From Paenibacillus camelliae (GTDB lineage Bacteria > Bacillota > Bacilli > Paenibacillales > Paenibacillaceae): DNA of 64,000 nt. The notes under the pieces were generated by a model. It searched no databases. It saw only the letters and a program-made list of their open reading frames with translations, and was not told the DNA's origin. The position numbers and the translations under genes were made by a program. Positions 52,730-62,424 of the stretch are shown here, piece by piece (position 1 is the stretch's first letter; each line of letters opens with the position of its first letter). The stretch covers positions 32,447 to 96,446 of the forward strand of contig NZ_JAMBNY010000015.1 in NCBI RefSeq assembly GCF_023715345.1, given 5' to 3'.

Positions 52730-53716
52730 TTACTTGCTAGGTTTGTGGCTGCCTCCTGCGGTAGCGTATAGCGTCCACCATTCTTCACGCGTCATCTGCT
52801 CAGCCTGGCAAGCGGCATCCTGACATGCCATGACACGCGAGGCATTTGTAGTTCCAAGCACAGGCTGTATCCCTGCCGGGTGTTTTAACAGCCAGCCAAG
52901 CAGTATAGCTTCCTTACTCGTTTCTTTATCAGCTGCTAGTCTTTCAATATATTGTGCAGTAAGCAGCTCAGCTTCTGTAGCATCCGAACGAATAGCTCCA
53001 GTATATCGCCCTTGCGCAAGTGGCCCCCAGGCTTGTATTTGCATTCGCTTCTGCTGCATATACGTCATTAATTGTGGATCGAAGCTCGTTGCAGCACCTT
53101 CGTCACGATTGATATTCAGCCCCTGATCGATAAAGTGCCGATGAGCTAGACTTAGATGCAGCTGATTGACGATAAGAGGCTCACGAATCGCTGATTGGAG
53201 ATATTCGATATGAGCACTATGCATATTCGATACGCCAAAATGCTTAACCTTGCCATTTGCTTTCAATTGATCGATAGCTTCTGCAACTTCTTCAGGCTCC
53301 ATTAAAGGGTCAGGACGATGCAAAAGTAAGATATCTATGTACTCGGTGCCTAGTCTCTTTAATATACCGTCAACCGACTGCAGTATATGCTGTTTTGAAA
53401 AATTATAACGGACGGGGAGAGTGCCATCTGCCAGCTGTATTCCACATTTTGACTGGATAATAATTTGCTCACGCAGAGCAGGTCTAGCAGCTAACAGCTC
53501 GCCAAATATTCGCTCAGCCTTACCTCTTGTATAGATATCCGCATGATCAAAGAAGTTAATTCCGATAGAAAGTGCTGCATCGACCACAGCTTCAAGCTGC
53601 TTTTTGTGTTCAGCCGTATAAGGCTCTGTTTCATCCCAGGACCCGCCAAAACCCATACACCCGATGGCGAGCCTGCTTGCTGGAATTCCGTGACCTTGAA
53701 GTGGTATATCCTTCAT
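52730..53716 (-). CDS. Aldo/keto reductase, YdhF-like
   Basis: AKR of 328 residues resembling E. coli YdhF. Motifs: FFDHADIYTRGKAERIFGEL (Asp and Tyr of the tetrad), IIQSKCG (Lys), ILLLHRPDPLMEPEEVAE (His) and VLGTTNASRVMACQ for the cofactor. GAAGGGAGAGATT precedes the ATG. Monocistronic; its 3' end carries the promoter of the SASP gene. Physiological substrate unknown. Confidence 0.9.
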   Translation of the reverse strand: MKDIPLQGHGIPASRLAIGCMGFGGSWDETEPYTAEHKKQLEAVVDAALSIGINFFDHADIYTRGKAERIFGELLAARPALREQIIIQSKCGIQLADGTLPVRYNFSKQHILQSVDGILKRLGTEYIDILLLHRPDPLMEPEEVAEAIDQLKANGKVKHFGVSNMHSAHIEYLQSAIREPLIVNQLHLSLAHRHFIDQGLNINRDEGAATSFDPQLMTYMQQKRMQIQAWGPLAQGRYTGAIRSDATEAELLTAQYIERLAADKETSKEAILLGWLLKHPAGIQPVLGTTNASRVMACQDAACQAEQMTREEWWTLYATAGGSHKPSK

Positions 53717-53889
53717 TAGAAATCTCTCCCTTCTTCTTCCATTTATTTCAACTCAAAATTATTATAACAAATTGAGCACGAGGTGTTGTCAAAATAGTAA
53801 ATAAACATTATGATAGCAGTAGAATTAACATTTTAATTCTCGATTTATATATGTATTAATCCAACATTTTTATGAGAAGGGTGATAACC

Positions 53890-55377
53890 ATGGCTGCAAA
53901 CAAATTAACAATTAATGCGGATCAGCAATTATCAACGATTGATCGTCAAATTTATGGTCATTTTTCAGAGCATTTGGGACGCTGTATTTATGAAGGAATC
54001 TGGGTTGGGGAGGATTCTCCAATTGAAAATACGAATGGTATTCGTAACGATGTGCTGAAAGCGCTTAAGGAAATTAAAATTCCAGGTCTGCGCTGGCCAG
54101 GCGGATGCTTTGCCGATGAATATCATTGGAAGGATGGCATCGGTCCTAGAGAAACACGCAAGCGTATGATTAATACGCACTGGGGCGGAGTTGTTGAGAA
54201 TAATCATTTCGGTACACATGAATTTATGCTGCTCTGTGAGCTGCTTGAATGTGAACCAATTATTTGCGGTAACGTTGGCAGTGGTACCGTTCAAGAGATG
54301 TCAGAATGGGTAGAGTATATGACATTCGACGGCGTGTCCCCTATGGCAGAGCTTCGTGCTGAAAACGGTCGTGAAAAACCATGGAAGCTTAAATATTTCG
54401 GTGTGGGCAATGAGAACTGGGGCTGCGGAGGAAATATGCGCCCAGAATATTATGCTGATCTATATCGTCGTTACAGTACATATGTACGTAATTATGGAGA
54501 AAATAAAATTTTCAAAATTGCATGTGGACCGAACGTAGACGACTACCGTTGGACAGAGGTATTGATGCGTGAGGCAGGTCGCCACATGGATGCGCTATCG
54601 CTTCACTACTATACGGTTCCGAACACATGGGAGAACAAAGGCTCTGCAACAGGCTTCCCAGAGAATGAATGGATTGAAACGTTGATCAAGACTCAGCATA
54701 TGGATGAGCTGATTACACGTCATTCTGCTATTATGGATCAATACGATCCGAGTAAGCGTGTAGCATTAGTTGTCGATGAGTGGGGCACTTGGTATAATGT
54801 TGAGCCAGGCACGAATCCAGGCTTCCTCTATCAGCAGAACAGCATTCGTGATGCACTAGTCGCTGCGCTTAACTTCAACATCTTCCATGCGCATAGTGAT
54901 CGTGTTCGTATGGCGAATATTGCTCAAGTTATCAACGTATTGCAATCGGTTATTTTAACAGAGGGCGAGAAAATGATCCTGACACCTACGTATCATGTCT
55001 TTAACATGTACAAGGTGCATCAGGATGCGAAGCTGCTTCAGCTAGATCTACAATCTGAGGACTACACGAGCAATGGCAAAACAATGAAGGCAGTTAGTGC
55101 TACGGCTTCTGTAGATGCTGAAGGTGCTGTTCATATTAGCTTAGCTCATGTCGATCCTACTAAATCTGCAACTATTGAGATTGATCTTCGCGGTCTAGCA
55201 AACGAAAAATTCTCAATTGATGCAGTTGAGCTAACGGCTTCTTCGCTGGATGCTCACAATACGTTTGAAGCTCCTGACACAGTTAAGCCAAGTGCATTCT
55301 CTGCATTTGAGGTTAATGGTCATCAGCTTAAAGTAACACTGTCCCCAATGTCTGTTACAACACTAAGTATTCGCTAA
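53890..55377 (+). CDS. abfA: GH51 alpha-L-arabinofuranosidase
   Basis: Intracellular arabinofuranosidase, 495 residues, no signal peptide. Catalytic acid/base Glu 175 in [13 protein letters not shown], nucleophile Glu 297 in [10 protein letters not shown], plus [13 protein letters not shown] and the C-terminal beta-sandwich. Removes terminal arabinose from imported arabino-oligosaccharides. ATG at 53890 is chosen behind AGAAGGGTGATAACC; the ATG at 53872 is upstream of that site. No arabinose transporter or ara genes adjoin it. A small Cys-rich gene follows 18 bp later. Confidence 0.95.
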   Translation: MAANKLTINADQQLSTIDRQIYGHFSEHLGRCIYEGIWVGEDSPIENTNGIRNDVLKALKEIKIPGLRWPGGCFADEYHWKDGIGPRETRKRMINTHWGGVVENNHFGTHEFMLLCELLECEPIICGNVGSGTVQEMSEWVEYMTFDGVSPMAELRAENGREKPWKLKYFGVGNENWGCGGNMRPEYYADLYRRYSTYVRNYGENKIFKIACGPNVDDYRWTEVLMREAGRHMDALSLHYYTVPNTWENKGSATGFPENEWIETLIKTQHMDELITRHSAIMDQYDPSKRVALVVDEWGTWYNVEPGTNPGFLYQQNSIRDALVAALNFNIFHAHSDRVRMANIAQVINVLQSVILTEGEKMILTPTYHVFNMYKVHQDAKLLQLDLQSEDYTSNGKTMKAVSATASVDAEGAVHISLAHVDPTKSATIEIDLRGLANEKFSIDAVELTASSLDAHNTFEAPDTVKPSAFSAFEVNGHQLKVTLSPMSVTTLSIR

Positions 55378-55395
55378 TGGCTGGAGATGAGTAAA

Positions 55396-55683
55396 ATGGA
55401 AGCAGTGGATCGCAATCGCAGCTGCCGAGGCTGTGGGCCTCAATACGAGGTGACGGAGGCGCAAATAGATCGTATTCTACAAGCGCCAATGTTCAAGGAT
55501 CCTAGTGTTGTAGTTCCAGCTTCAATCTACGAGGAAAGGCTCGCTGCCTGCAGAGACTGTGAGCATTTACTTCAAGGACAAACCTGTCTGTTGTGCGGCT
55601 GCTTTGTACGGGTGTCAGCTTATTATCGCAATAAGAGCTGCCCTAACGTGAAGAGTCGGAGATGGGGACCTTATACAACGTAA
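55396..55683 (+). CDS. Small Cys-rich zinc-binding-type protein
   Basis: Predicted 95-residue protein with four cysteine pairs: CRGCGP at the N-terminus, CRDCEHLLQGQTCLLCGCFV and YRNKSCPNVKSRRWG. The spacing suggests zinc-ribbon folds. I recall a DUF6171-like family with this C-terminus but cannot confirm it. ATG at 55396 is favoured, 9 nt after GGAG; the ATG at 55387 touches that site. Sits behind abfA and shares its terminator. Function unknown. Confidence 0.72.
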   Translation: MEAVDRNRSCRGCGPQYEVTEAQIDRILQAPMFKDPSVVVPASIYEERLAACRDCEHLLQGQTCLLCGCFVRVSAYYRNKSCPNVKSRRWGPYTT

Positions 55684-55743
55684 TTCCGCATGATTGTTTA
55701 AGTAACATCAAAAGCTTCATCGTTTGATGCCAATGAAATAAGA

Positions 55744-55803
55744 AGAGACAGTTGCTGCGATTAGGATATAACCATCCACGCAGCTGCTGTCTCTTTATTT
55801 TTA
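55744..55803 (+). terminator. Terminator of the abfA unit
   Basis: AGAGACAGTTGCTGCG pairs with CGCAGCTGCTGTCTCT (one mismatch) around a 19-nt loop, with TTTATTTTTA behind. Confidence 0.85.
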
Positions 55804-55851
55804 TATTTATAAGTTATGATATAGGTCTGTATCGAGCGAAATTACTGTTGT

Positions 55852-57966
55852 TTATGCTTCTACAGGGCGATTGGAGCTTCGAATGACCTCCTGATTATCC
55901 CAGAGCAGCTTACGCAGGTTAGATTTAGAGCCTTGAATAATATAATGAGGAATTTGATTGCTTTTTGCTATTTCTATACCTTCCCAGGTTGCTCGATGTG
56001 ACGTAGAGGTCAGTATCATAAACAGTGCTTGGGAACGACTTAGCTCTGATGCGATGCGATCAGGATGCTCGCCTCCATCATGAACAAGCGCAGCACCAGT
56101 TTCTTTTACTACAGACTCAAACCACTTTCTTTGACCGCCTATAATTGTAATTGTGCAATCTTCGAGGTATGGTTCAATCTTTCTACGAGCCGTAGCTTTA
56201 GGCCTTGATTCGTTCTTTTTGCGTCCAGGATGCGTCTCTGTCATCTCACCTTGTACGCGATACAGCTTCGTTAGCCTAGCAATATGACCATCCTCAGCGA
56301 CGTTAAAGGTACAAGGATCTCCATGATTCGGCTTTTGAATTTCGATATCCTTGAAATGAATAGGGAATCGGTTGCTTTCATCATTAAGATCGACGCAATA
56401 CCATTTCTGATCTTGATCGAAAATAACAAACCCGTCATAGGTTTCAATCGGTGAGTAGCTGTCATCACCCTGGAATAGTAGCTCAATAGTATAATGGTTT
56501 GATCTGCCAGGATGAGCTGTTGGTGTGCATAAAACCTCTGCTTCATGCTGCAGCTCAAGCTGCTGCACGAGTGATTCTGTAATATTAAATATTTCTCCGT
56601 TTTCTAGCTCTATGTATCCGCCATGATCACGACGGTAGAAGGTACCGTAGCGCTGGTTTTGTTGCTTATTAGCAGCGGTTACATTTTTCAACTCGTCAGG
56701 TGTAAATAGCTGTTCTACATCGATCGGAGCTTCCTTATTCGGCTGCTTATTGTCCATATTTTGCTGCTGCTGCTCATGCTGGAACTTATCAATGGATTCA
56801 ACGATTTGAAGCATATTTAGCATTTGCTGACGATAGTAAAGCCTTTGCTCGTAGGTTGCATGCTCATCCTTCATTAGGTTGAGCAGATCTCGATTATACA
56901 TATCTAGCTTGCTATGCATATGCGTAGTGATCTCGCTGAGCTGCTCTTCAAGTGGCTGCTTACTGTTAGCAAGCGATTGAAGCTCCTCCTGACGCTGCTG
57001 GGCAATTTGCTGCCAATTTGCCGTTTGGCGTTTGCTATCGTCCAGCTCTTTTTGCAGCTGCTCAAGCTGTAGATTAAGCTTGCGGATATCGTCAAGATTT
57101 AATTTGTTTTGGCTTAGCAATGATGCTCTTTCTGAAAGCCAACGGTCTTCATCTTCCTTACGGCGTAGAGTTGTCTCTTGCTGCATACGTTCAAGATTAA
57201 TTACCTTCATATCATACATAGCAATCTGCTCCTTTAACAGCATAGCTTGTTGCTGAAGCTTCTCTTGTTCCTGTTGCAGCTGACGGATGGTTTTGTCCTT
57301 TTGCACACTTGCCAGCTCTATTTGCTGCCTTGTTGAAATTTCTTTACTAACCTTATCTTCTAAGACGGATATTTTCTTCTCAAGCCTGAGCTTTTCATGC
57401 TTCGTGTCCAGCTCATCTATTTCGATGAGTTCACTGCTGGCCGCGACAGCACTTTTTACTTCTGACGTTTCCTGCAGCTCTGAATTATCCTGTAGATCTT
57501 CAAGCTCTTTTAGTATAGACAGGTATAGCTCCTCTTGCTCAGCGTGCTCTTGATGAAAATAAAGCGTCCAATATACTGTCCAGTAGCCATGCTCAGCGGT
57601 AAGCTGTGGCAGTTGATACTTAATGGTACTAAGTGAGGGTGGTTCTTGTATCGTTCTATCTATTAAAAAGAGAAGCAGTTGCTTTTTTAATTTTCGATCA
57701 CTTGTTATTTTTTTAAGGACGAAATTTAATTTTTTGTAGAAGAGAAGCTCGGGCCACTGCTTTAGATCTTTTCTCGTAAATGGTAATTTTAATGTTATCG
57801 CTAGCATGAGCTTATCGTAATTGGATATCGAGCGTACGTATTGCATTAAGCTGTGCTGCGGGAAAGGTCGGTTTACATGAACTTCCATATTATTTTTATA
57901 CTTCGTAACAACTTCTGTACTTCTTGTGTCCTCATAGACACCACCTGCTATTGAATTTACTTTCAA
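55852..57966 (-). CDS. Large coiled-coil protein with C-terminal DUF2325 domain
   Basis: 704 residues, TTG start behind AAGGGGTGATAGC. Residues ~1-165 are a helical N-domain, ~190-430 a long Lys/Glu/Gln-rich coiled coil, ~450-590 a beta-rich region (GTFYRRDHGGYIELENGEIF), and ~615-704 a DUF2325 domain (CTITIIGGQRKWFESVVKET, VHDGGEHPD, then HRATWEGIEIAKSNQIPHYI). DUF2325 has a Rossmann-like look, but its role is not established. Monocistronic. The combination with a long coiled coil suggests a scaffold or DNA-associated protein, which is speculation. Confidence 0.78.
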   Translation of the reverse strand: MKVNSIAGGVYEDTRSTEVVTKYKNNMEVHVNRPFPQHSLMQYVRSISNYDKLMLAITLKLPFTRKDLKQWPELLFYKKLNFVLKKITSDRKLKKQLLLFLIDRTIQEPPSLSTIKYQLPQLTAEHGYWTVYWTLYFHQEHAEQEELYLSILKELEDLQDNSELQETSEVKSAVAASSELIEIDELDTKHEKLRLEKKISVLEDKVSKEISTRQQIELASVQKDKTIRQLQQEQEKLQQQAMLLKEQIAMYDMKVINLERMQQETTLRRKEDEDRWLSERASLLSQNKLNLDDIRKLNLQLEQLQKELDDSKRQTANWQQIAQQRQEELQSLANSKQPLEEQLSEITTHMHSKLDMYNRDLLNLMKDEHATYEQRLYYRQQMLNMLQIVESIDKFQHEQQQQNMDNKQPNKEAPIDVEQLFTPDELKNVTAANKQQNQRYGTFYRRDHGGYIELENGEIFNITESLVQQLELQHEAEVLCTPTAHPGRSNHYTIELLFQGDDSYSPIETYDGFVIFDQDQKWYCVDLNDESNRFPIHFKDIEIQKPNHGDPCTFNVAEDGHIARLTKLYRVQGEMTETHPGRKKNESRPKATARRKIEPYLEDCTITIIGGQRKWFESVVKETGAALVHDGGEHPDRIASELSRSQALFMILTSTSHRATWEGIEIAKSNQIPHYIIQGSKSNLRKLLWDNQEVIRSSNRPVEA

Positions 57967-58135
57967 GCTATCACCCCTTAAGTTATATTGCTTTATAATA
58001 TTCTTCTAGAAAAATATTCGACGTAAAGGCAAATGATTCCTGTAGGTAAATAGCCTTAAAATTGCTCTAGAGCCTATGTAGTATCGTTAGTAATCGTGTC
58101 GATATTAGGCTAACAGCGTTGAATCTCAAGGTATT

Positions 58136-58178
58136 GAAAAAGCCAATGATTAGACGAATTTGTCCAATCATTGGCTTC
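58136..58178 (-). terminator. Terminator after the AKR gene at 58183
   Basis: AAGCCAATGATT pairs perfectly with AATCATTGGCTT; on the minus strand it runs into TTTTTCAATACC. Confidence 0.85.
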
Positions 58179-58182
58179 TAAA

Positions 58183-58995
58183 TTAAAAATTAAAGTTATC
58201 AGGGTCGGAGCCAAAGCGTCGGTTCTGATTCAGTGCTGAGATCTGCTGCATTTCCTCTGCACTAAGCTCAAAGTCAAAAATTTGGCTGTTTTCTACAAGG
58301 CGAGAAGAGGTTGTTGTTTTTGGAATAGTAATGACACCATTCTGAATGTCCCAACGAAGGACTACTTGAGCAGGAGACTTTCCGTGCTTAGCTGCAATTT
58401 CCTTTAAGATAGGCACATCAAGATTACCTTGCATTAATGGACTCCAAGCTGTCATACGAATGCCTTTGGATTCACAATATGCTCTAAGTGGCTCCTGTGT
58501 AAGTAGCGGGTGATATTCGACTTGATTCACTGCAGGTGTAAGGCTGCTGACAGCTGCAATATCATCAAGATGATGCTGATGGAAGTTACTTACACCGATT
58601 GCACGTGCATAGCCTTTGCTATAAATTTCCTCAAGTGCTCTCCAAGTGTCTTGGTACTTGCCTTTTACCGGCCAGTGGATAAGAACAAGGTCAACGACAT
58701 CCATGTTTAGCTTGCGTCTGCTTACATCAAATGCTGCTAGTGCTTGCTCATAGCCCTGATCGCTATTCCAAATTTTCGTCGTAACGAAAATATCCTCGCG
58801 GCTTACTCCGCTTTTAGCGATCCCACGTCCTACGCCTTCTTCATTGCCATATGCTGCTGCAGTATCGATGGCGCGATAGCCTTTGCTAATCGCATCCGTT
58901 ACTACACGTTCCGCTTCATCGTCACTAACCTTCCATACACCGAGACCTAGCATCGGCATCGTTACACCATTGTTTAACGTTACGTTTTGAATCAC
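58183..58995 (-). CDS. Aldo/keto reductase (2,5-diketogluconate reductase type)
   Basis: AKR5-type reductase of 270 residues. Catalytic Asp and Tyr in RAIDTAAAYGNEEGVG, Lys in VTTKIWNSDQ, His in VLIHWPVKG; cofactor region IPKTTTSSRLVENSQIFDF. GTG at 58995 is chosen, 7 nt after GGAGG; an ATG 16 codons earlier is in the same frame but lies before the site. Its gene lies 90 bp downstream of the iron alcohol dehydrogenase on the same strand, so both may handle aldehydes together. Confidence 0.92.
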   Translation of the reverse strand: MIQNVTLNNGVTMPMLGLGVWKVSDDEAERVVTDAISKGYRAIDTAAAYGNEEGVGRGIAKSGVSREDIFVTTKIWNSDQGYEQALAAFDVSRRKLNMDVVDLVLIHWPVKGKYQDTWRALEEIYSKGYARAIGVSNFHQHHLDDIAAVSSLTPAVNQVEYHPLLTQEPLRAYCESKGIRMTAWSPLMQGNLDVPILKEIAAKHGKSPAQVVLRWDIQNGVITIPKTTTSSRLVENSQIFDFELSAEEMQQISALNQNRRFGSDPDNFNF

Positions 58996-59085
58996 ACAAA
59001 ACCCTCCATTCAAATTTGCTTGCGTTATAGAGTATTGCTGCATCTGCCTGCAGTAATTCCTTTGTGCTAGTTTAGCTCTTAGAAG

Positions 59086-60252
59086 TTATAGGCAATTTTT
59101 TAGAATTGCATGCACATCTTCCTTGTGAAGCTGCTTGAATGATCCGATTGGGCCATAGCGTACAGCTTCCTCAGCCATTCGCTCAAGCTGACTATCGTCG
59201 ATGTTAAACTCTGCTAGCGTTGTTTCGGAGCCGATTCGCTTGAAGAAGGACTGCGTTGCGTCAATACCAGCGAGTGCTAGTTCCTCTGTTGATTTGCCCT
59301 CTGCAGAAATTCCCCAAACTCTTGTAGCGTATTGAGCGAACCGCTCTGGACGCTCCTTGTAAACATATTTCATCCAGTTAGGGAATACGATGGCCAAGCC
59401 AGCGCCATGTGGAATGTCATAGATTGCACTAATCTCATGCTCGATTCCGTGAGAGGCCCAGTCATTTTGCATACCAACTGAAATTTGACCACCATTAAGT
59501 GCCATCGTACTGCACCACATTAAATTAGCACGCGCTGCAGCATGCTCAGGGTTTTCAAGAGCAAGCTCTACATTCTCAATAACCGTCTGCAGGATCGACT
59601 CACAGAAGCGCTCCTGTAGCGGCGTATCTTGTGTTAGGCTGAAGTATTGCTCGAATACATGTGACATAATATCGATTGAGCCATATACCGTTTGATTTGC
59701 TGGAACGGTGTACGTAAGCGACGGATCAAGGATAGAAAAGCGTGGATATACATGTGGACTTCCAGAGCCGCGTTTTAGCTTGTTTTCCCAGTCGCTTATA
59801 ACCATCGAGCCATTCATTTCTGTTCCTGTAGCAGATAATGTAAGCACTGTACCGATAGGGATGGCAGACTGAATTCTAGCTTTATTCGTAAAGAAATCCC
59901 AAACATCACCCTCGTAAGGTACGCCTGCTGCGATAGCTTTGGCTGCGTCAATTACACTGCCGCCACCGACTGCTAGTATAAAGTCAAGCTGATGCTCGCG
60001 TACAAGCTTAATGCCTTCATAAACACTCGTCAAACGAGGATTAGGCTCTATTCCACCAAGCTCAACGAAGTTAATGTTTTGTTGCTTTAGCTGAGAAGTG
60101 ATGGAATCATATAGTCCCGTTCGCTTAATGCTATTGCCGCCGTACACTAATAGTACGTTTTTGCTGTATGTAGCCGTTATTGCGCCTGTCTCGCTTGATT
60201 TGCCTTCACCGAAAATGATGCGAGTAGGATTATGGAATGTGAAAGGTAAAAT
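59086..60252 (-). CDS. Iron-containing alcohol dehydrogenase (YugJ/BdhA type)
   Basis: Group III alcohol/butanol dehydrogenase, about 388 residues. Typical start FTFHNPTRIIFGEGK, cofactor loop VGGGSVIDAAKAIA, and metal ligands in DIMSHVFEQYF and GIEHEISAIYDIPHGAG. The strong AAGGAGGG (60260-60267) sits 7 nt before ATT at 60250-60252, which would give Met-Leu-Pro-Phe-Thr-Phe, the usual family N-terminus. The only upstream ATG (60276) precedes the ribosome site and lies in a palindrome, so an ATT start is proposed. Divergent from an ArsR-type regulator. Likely reduces short-chain aldehydes. Confidence 0.85.
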   Translation of the reverse strand: MLPFTFHNPTRIIFGEGKSSETGAITATYSKNVLLVYGGNSIKRTGLYDSITSQLKQQNINFVELGGIEPNPRLTSVYEGIKLVREHQLDFILAVGGGSVIDAAKAIAAGVPYEGDVWDFFTNKARIQSAIPIGTVLTLSATGTEMNGSMVISDWENKLKRGSGSPHVYPRFSILDPSLTYTVPANQTVYGSIDIMSHVFEQYFSLTQDTPLQERFCESILQTVIENVELALENPEHAAARANLMWCSTMALNGGQISVGMQNDWASHGIEHEISAIYDIPHGAGLAIVFPNWMKYVYKERPERFAQYATRVWGISAEGKSTEELALAGIDATQSFFKRIGSETTLAEFNIDDSQLERMAEEAVRYGPIGSFKQLHKEDVHAILKNCL

Positions 60253-60274
60253 TGTAGTTCCCTCCTTAATTAAC

Positions 60275-60292
60275 ATTAACTATAAAGTTAAT
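60275..60292. promoter_or_regulatory. Palindromic operator candidate between adh and the ArsR-type gene
   Basis: Perfect inverted repeat ATTAACT-ATAA-AGTTAAT. A related half-site ATTAACT occurs at 60370-60376 on the other side of the intergenic region. Its place between divergent genes fits an operator for the adjacent regulator. Confidence 0.55.
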
Positions 60293-60425
60293 GAATACGT
60301 GTTTATTGCCTATGTCTTATTGTATTTCATGGAAAATACCGTGTCAAATGCGAACTTGTCTATTGATTAATTAACTTTCAAATTATACAATTATCGCTAG
60401 ATATATAGTGAAATGGGGATCTATT

Positions 60426-61340
60426 ATGGAAATCTCGGTAAATCGAGATAATTTTTCGATATTAGAAAGCTTTGCATCACCTACTCGAATTCGTATTATT
60501 GAGCTATTAAATGAACAACCGATGAATATTCGCGCCTTATCCGAGGCGCTGGAAATAAAACCACCGATCGTTACACGTCATATTCAAATGCTTGAAAAGG
60601 CTGGTATTGTACGCAGCGAGCTGATCGCAGGTAAGAGAGGACAGCAGAAGCTGTGCTACTTGCAGCTTGATCAGATGGTATTGAATTTTAAATGCCAGCA
60701 TGGTGATAGGAAGCAACAGCTGCAAAAATATGAAGTTATGATTCCTATTGGTATGTATTCAGACTATAATATTGAGCCCTCTTGTGGTCTTGCTTCAGAG
60801 CAGAGCATGCTCGGTATGTGTGATGATCCTAGGTATTTCGGAGATCCTGTTCATCGTGATGCGCATGTTTTGTGGTTTAGCAGCGGTTATATTGAATACC
60901 GTATACCGAATTTTATGCTGTACAGTGAGCAGGCGAGTGCGCTTGAGGTATCTTTAGAGATTTGCTCCCAAACACCATGCTCTTCGACACATTTGCAGCC
61001 CTCTGACATTGTATTTAGCTTCAATGGAATCGATGTTGCTGCGTGGACGTTCCCTGGAAAGATAGGGAAGGGTAGGGCTATCTTCACTCCACAGTGGTGG
61101 CATAAGGATATTCAGCATGGTGTATTGAAGCATATTCGCATCAATGAGCAAGGGACGTATATTGACGGTGTACAGGTATCTAATGTAACGATAGATGCGT
61201 TATCATTATGTGCCGATGAAGAGATCGTTATGCGAATTAGTAGTCGTAGCGATGCGAAGCATTGTGGCGGGGTTACACTGTTTGGCAGCGGCTTCGGCAA
61301 TTACAATCAGGATATAAGCTGCCAAATCGTATGCAAGTAG
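60426..61340 (+). CDS. ArsR-type regulator with large C-terminal domain
   Basis: 304 residues. The N-terminal ~80 residues are a winged helix (FASPTRIRIIELLNEQPMNI, EIKPPIVTRHIQMLEKAGIV). The remaining ~220 residues are not a known metal site; they look beta-rich and contain FNGIDVAAWTFPGKIGKGR and ITMRISSRSDAKHCGG-like segments, perhaps a ligand-binding fold. The same type of long ArsR regulator is common in Paenibacillaceae. ATG at 60426 is preferred, behind a weak GGGGAT. Divergent from adh and probably its regulator. Confidence 0.78.
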   Translation: MEISVNRDNFSILESFASPTRIRIIELLNEQPMNIRALSEALEIKPPIVTRHIQMLEKAGIVRSELIAGKRGQQKLCYLQLDQMVLNFKCQHGDRKQQLQKYEVMIPIGMYSDYNIEPSCGLASEQSMLGMCDDPRYFGDPVHRDAHVLWFSSGYIEYRIPNFMLYSEQASALEVSLEICSQTPCSSTHLQPSDIVFSFNGIDVAAWTFPGKIGKGRAIFTPQWWHKDIQHGVLKHIRINEQGTYIDGVQVSNVTIDALSLCADEEIVMRISSRSDAKHCGGVTLFGSGFGNYNQDISCQIVCK

Positions 61341-61363
61341 TTGCGGCTATGGAGTGATTGCTC

Positions 61364-62344
61364 TTATAACAATAACTCCATAGCACTGCGCTCTTTATCC
61401 GCTATGTCCAGTAGAAGGGCAGATGCTTGTACTAGCTCCTGTTGATCTCCTGTTCTGCCTGCACGATCAATTAAATTTGAGACATTTACCCACAGTGGGG
61501 CGATTTCTGAAAACATGCGGTGAGCTTGTTCGATTCTCGTTTCCTCCAATTGATCGGCGCATTCTCGCAAAAAATCTCGGAACAGATTTCGAAATAAAGC
61601 CCCGCCAGTTCCTGCTCGCTCCATCAGTAATGCGGTTAAGCACAGATCATGCTCGAAATTGTTACTGCGGGAAGGCCACTTCAATATTTCTTTGCTCATT
61701 TTAACAATGCCTTTATTGCCGATATTACGAATAGGTGGGTTCAAATAGTCATGTGCATTGTTAGATAACGCCTTGCGAATAGCGGGAATAAGTGGTGGTA
61801 ATTTCTCGATTGCTTCGATCGTAAAGGAACGATTTCGCGAGCTCATCGGTCCTTTTGCATTTCTTGCAGCAGCTAAACTAGTCAATTGCGTTTTCACCAG
61901 TCCACCTTGTTGCCTGGTGTCGGCCATGTAGGCGAACTCATCATCGAAGCCGTACATGACTGCATAATGACCAGCAAAATGTACTTTGTTCGTAAAATAA
62001 TCTAAGTAGTAGGAATCTAATTTCAGTGCAACGGGAGTTCCTTTTTCAATGCAAAGCCGTACGTTCTTCCAAGCCTTATCGACGGACGATGTTTCTAGCG
62101 TGTTGACAGTTAAGCCAATGCGATTGGCAAGGTTAGCGCTCAATGCATCTGTTTTTATTCTTCCACCGATAAATGGAAACTCCATTCCCTTCGAGTCCCA
62201 ATATATAAATCCTAGACCTTGCCCAAGACCAAACAGCATCGGTTCAGACAATTGAATGTCCATATGCTGCAGTAAATTGCCCATGGCAGTCGTCTCGCAA
62301 TGCTCGCCTTCATAGGCAACAAAATTTCCAATAATGGTCGTCAT
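61364..62344 (-). CDS. BtrH-like N-terminal domain / DUF4872 protein
   Basis: 326 residues, resembling the butirosin biosynthesis protein H N-terminal family with a DUF4872 C-terminus. The N-terminal part is papain-like: Cys in EGEHCETTAMGNLLQHM, His in VHFAGHYAVMYGFDDEFAYM and an Asp in ADTRQQGG could form the triad. BtrH itself transfers an acyl chain from ACP in antibiotic synthesis, but related proteins occur outside such clusters, and none is seen here. ATG at 62344 follows GGAGGAGAACGG. Downstream of an AraC-family gene by 80 bp. Confidence 0.72.
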   Translation of the reverse strand: MTTIIGNFVAYEGEHCETTAMGNLLQHMDIQLSEPMLFGLGQGLGFIYWDSKGMEFPFIGGRIKTDALSANLANRIGLTVNTLETSSVDKAWKNVRLCIEKGTPVALKLDSYYLDYFTNKVHFAGHYAVMYGFDDEFAYMADTRQQGGLVKTQLTSLAAARNAKGPMSSRNRSFTIEAIEKLPPLIPAIRKALSNNAHDYLNPPIRNIGNKGIVKMSKEILKWPSRSNNFEHDLCLTALLMERAGTGGALFRNLFRDFLRECADQLEETRIEQAHRMFSEIAPLWVNVSNLIDRAGRTGDQQELVQASALLLDIADKERSAMELLL

Positions 62345-62424
62345 ATATTCCGTTCTCCTCCAACAATTCATTAATAAGATAGTTTAACGTTCATGTGTTT
62401 ACTATTGATAAGGTGTAATGAGTA

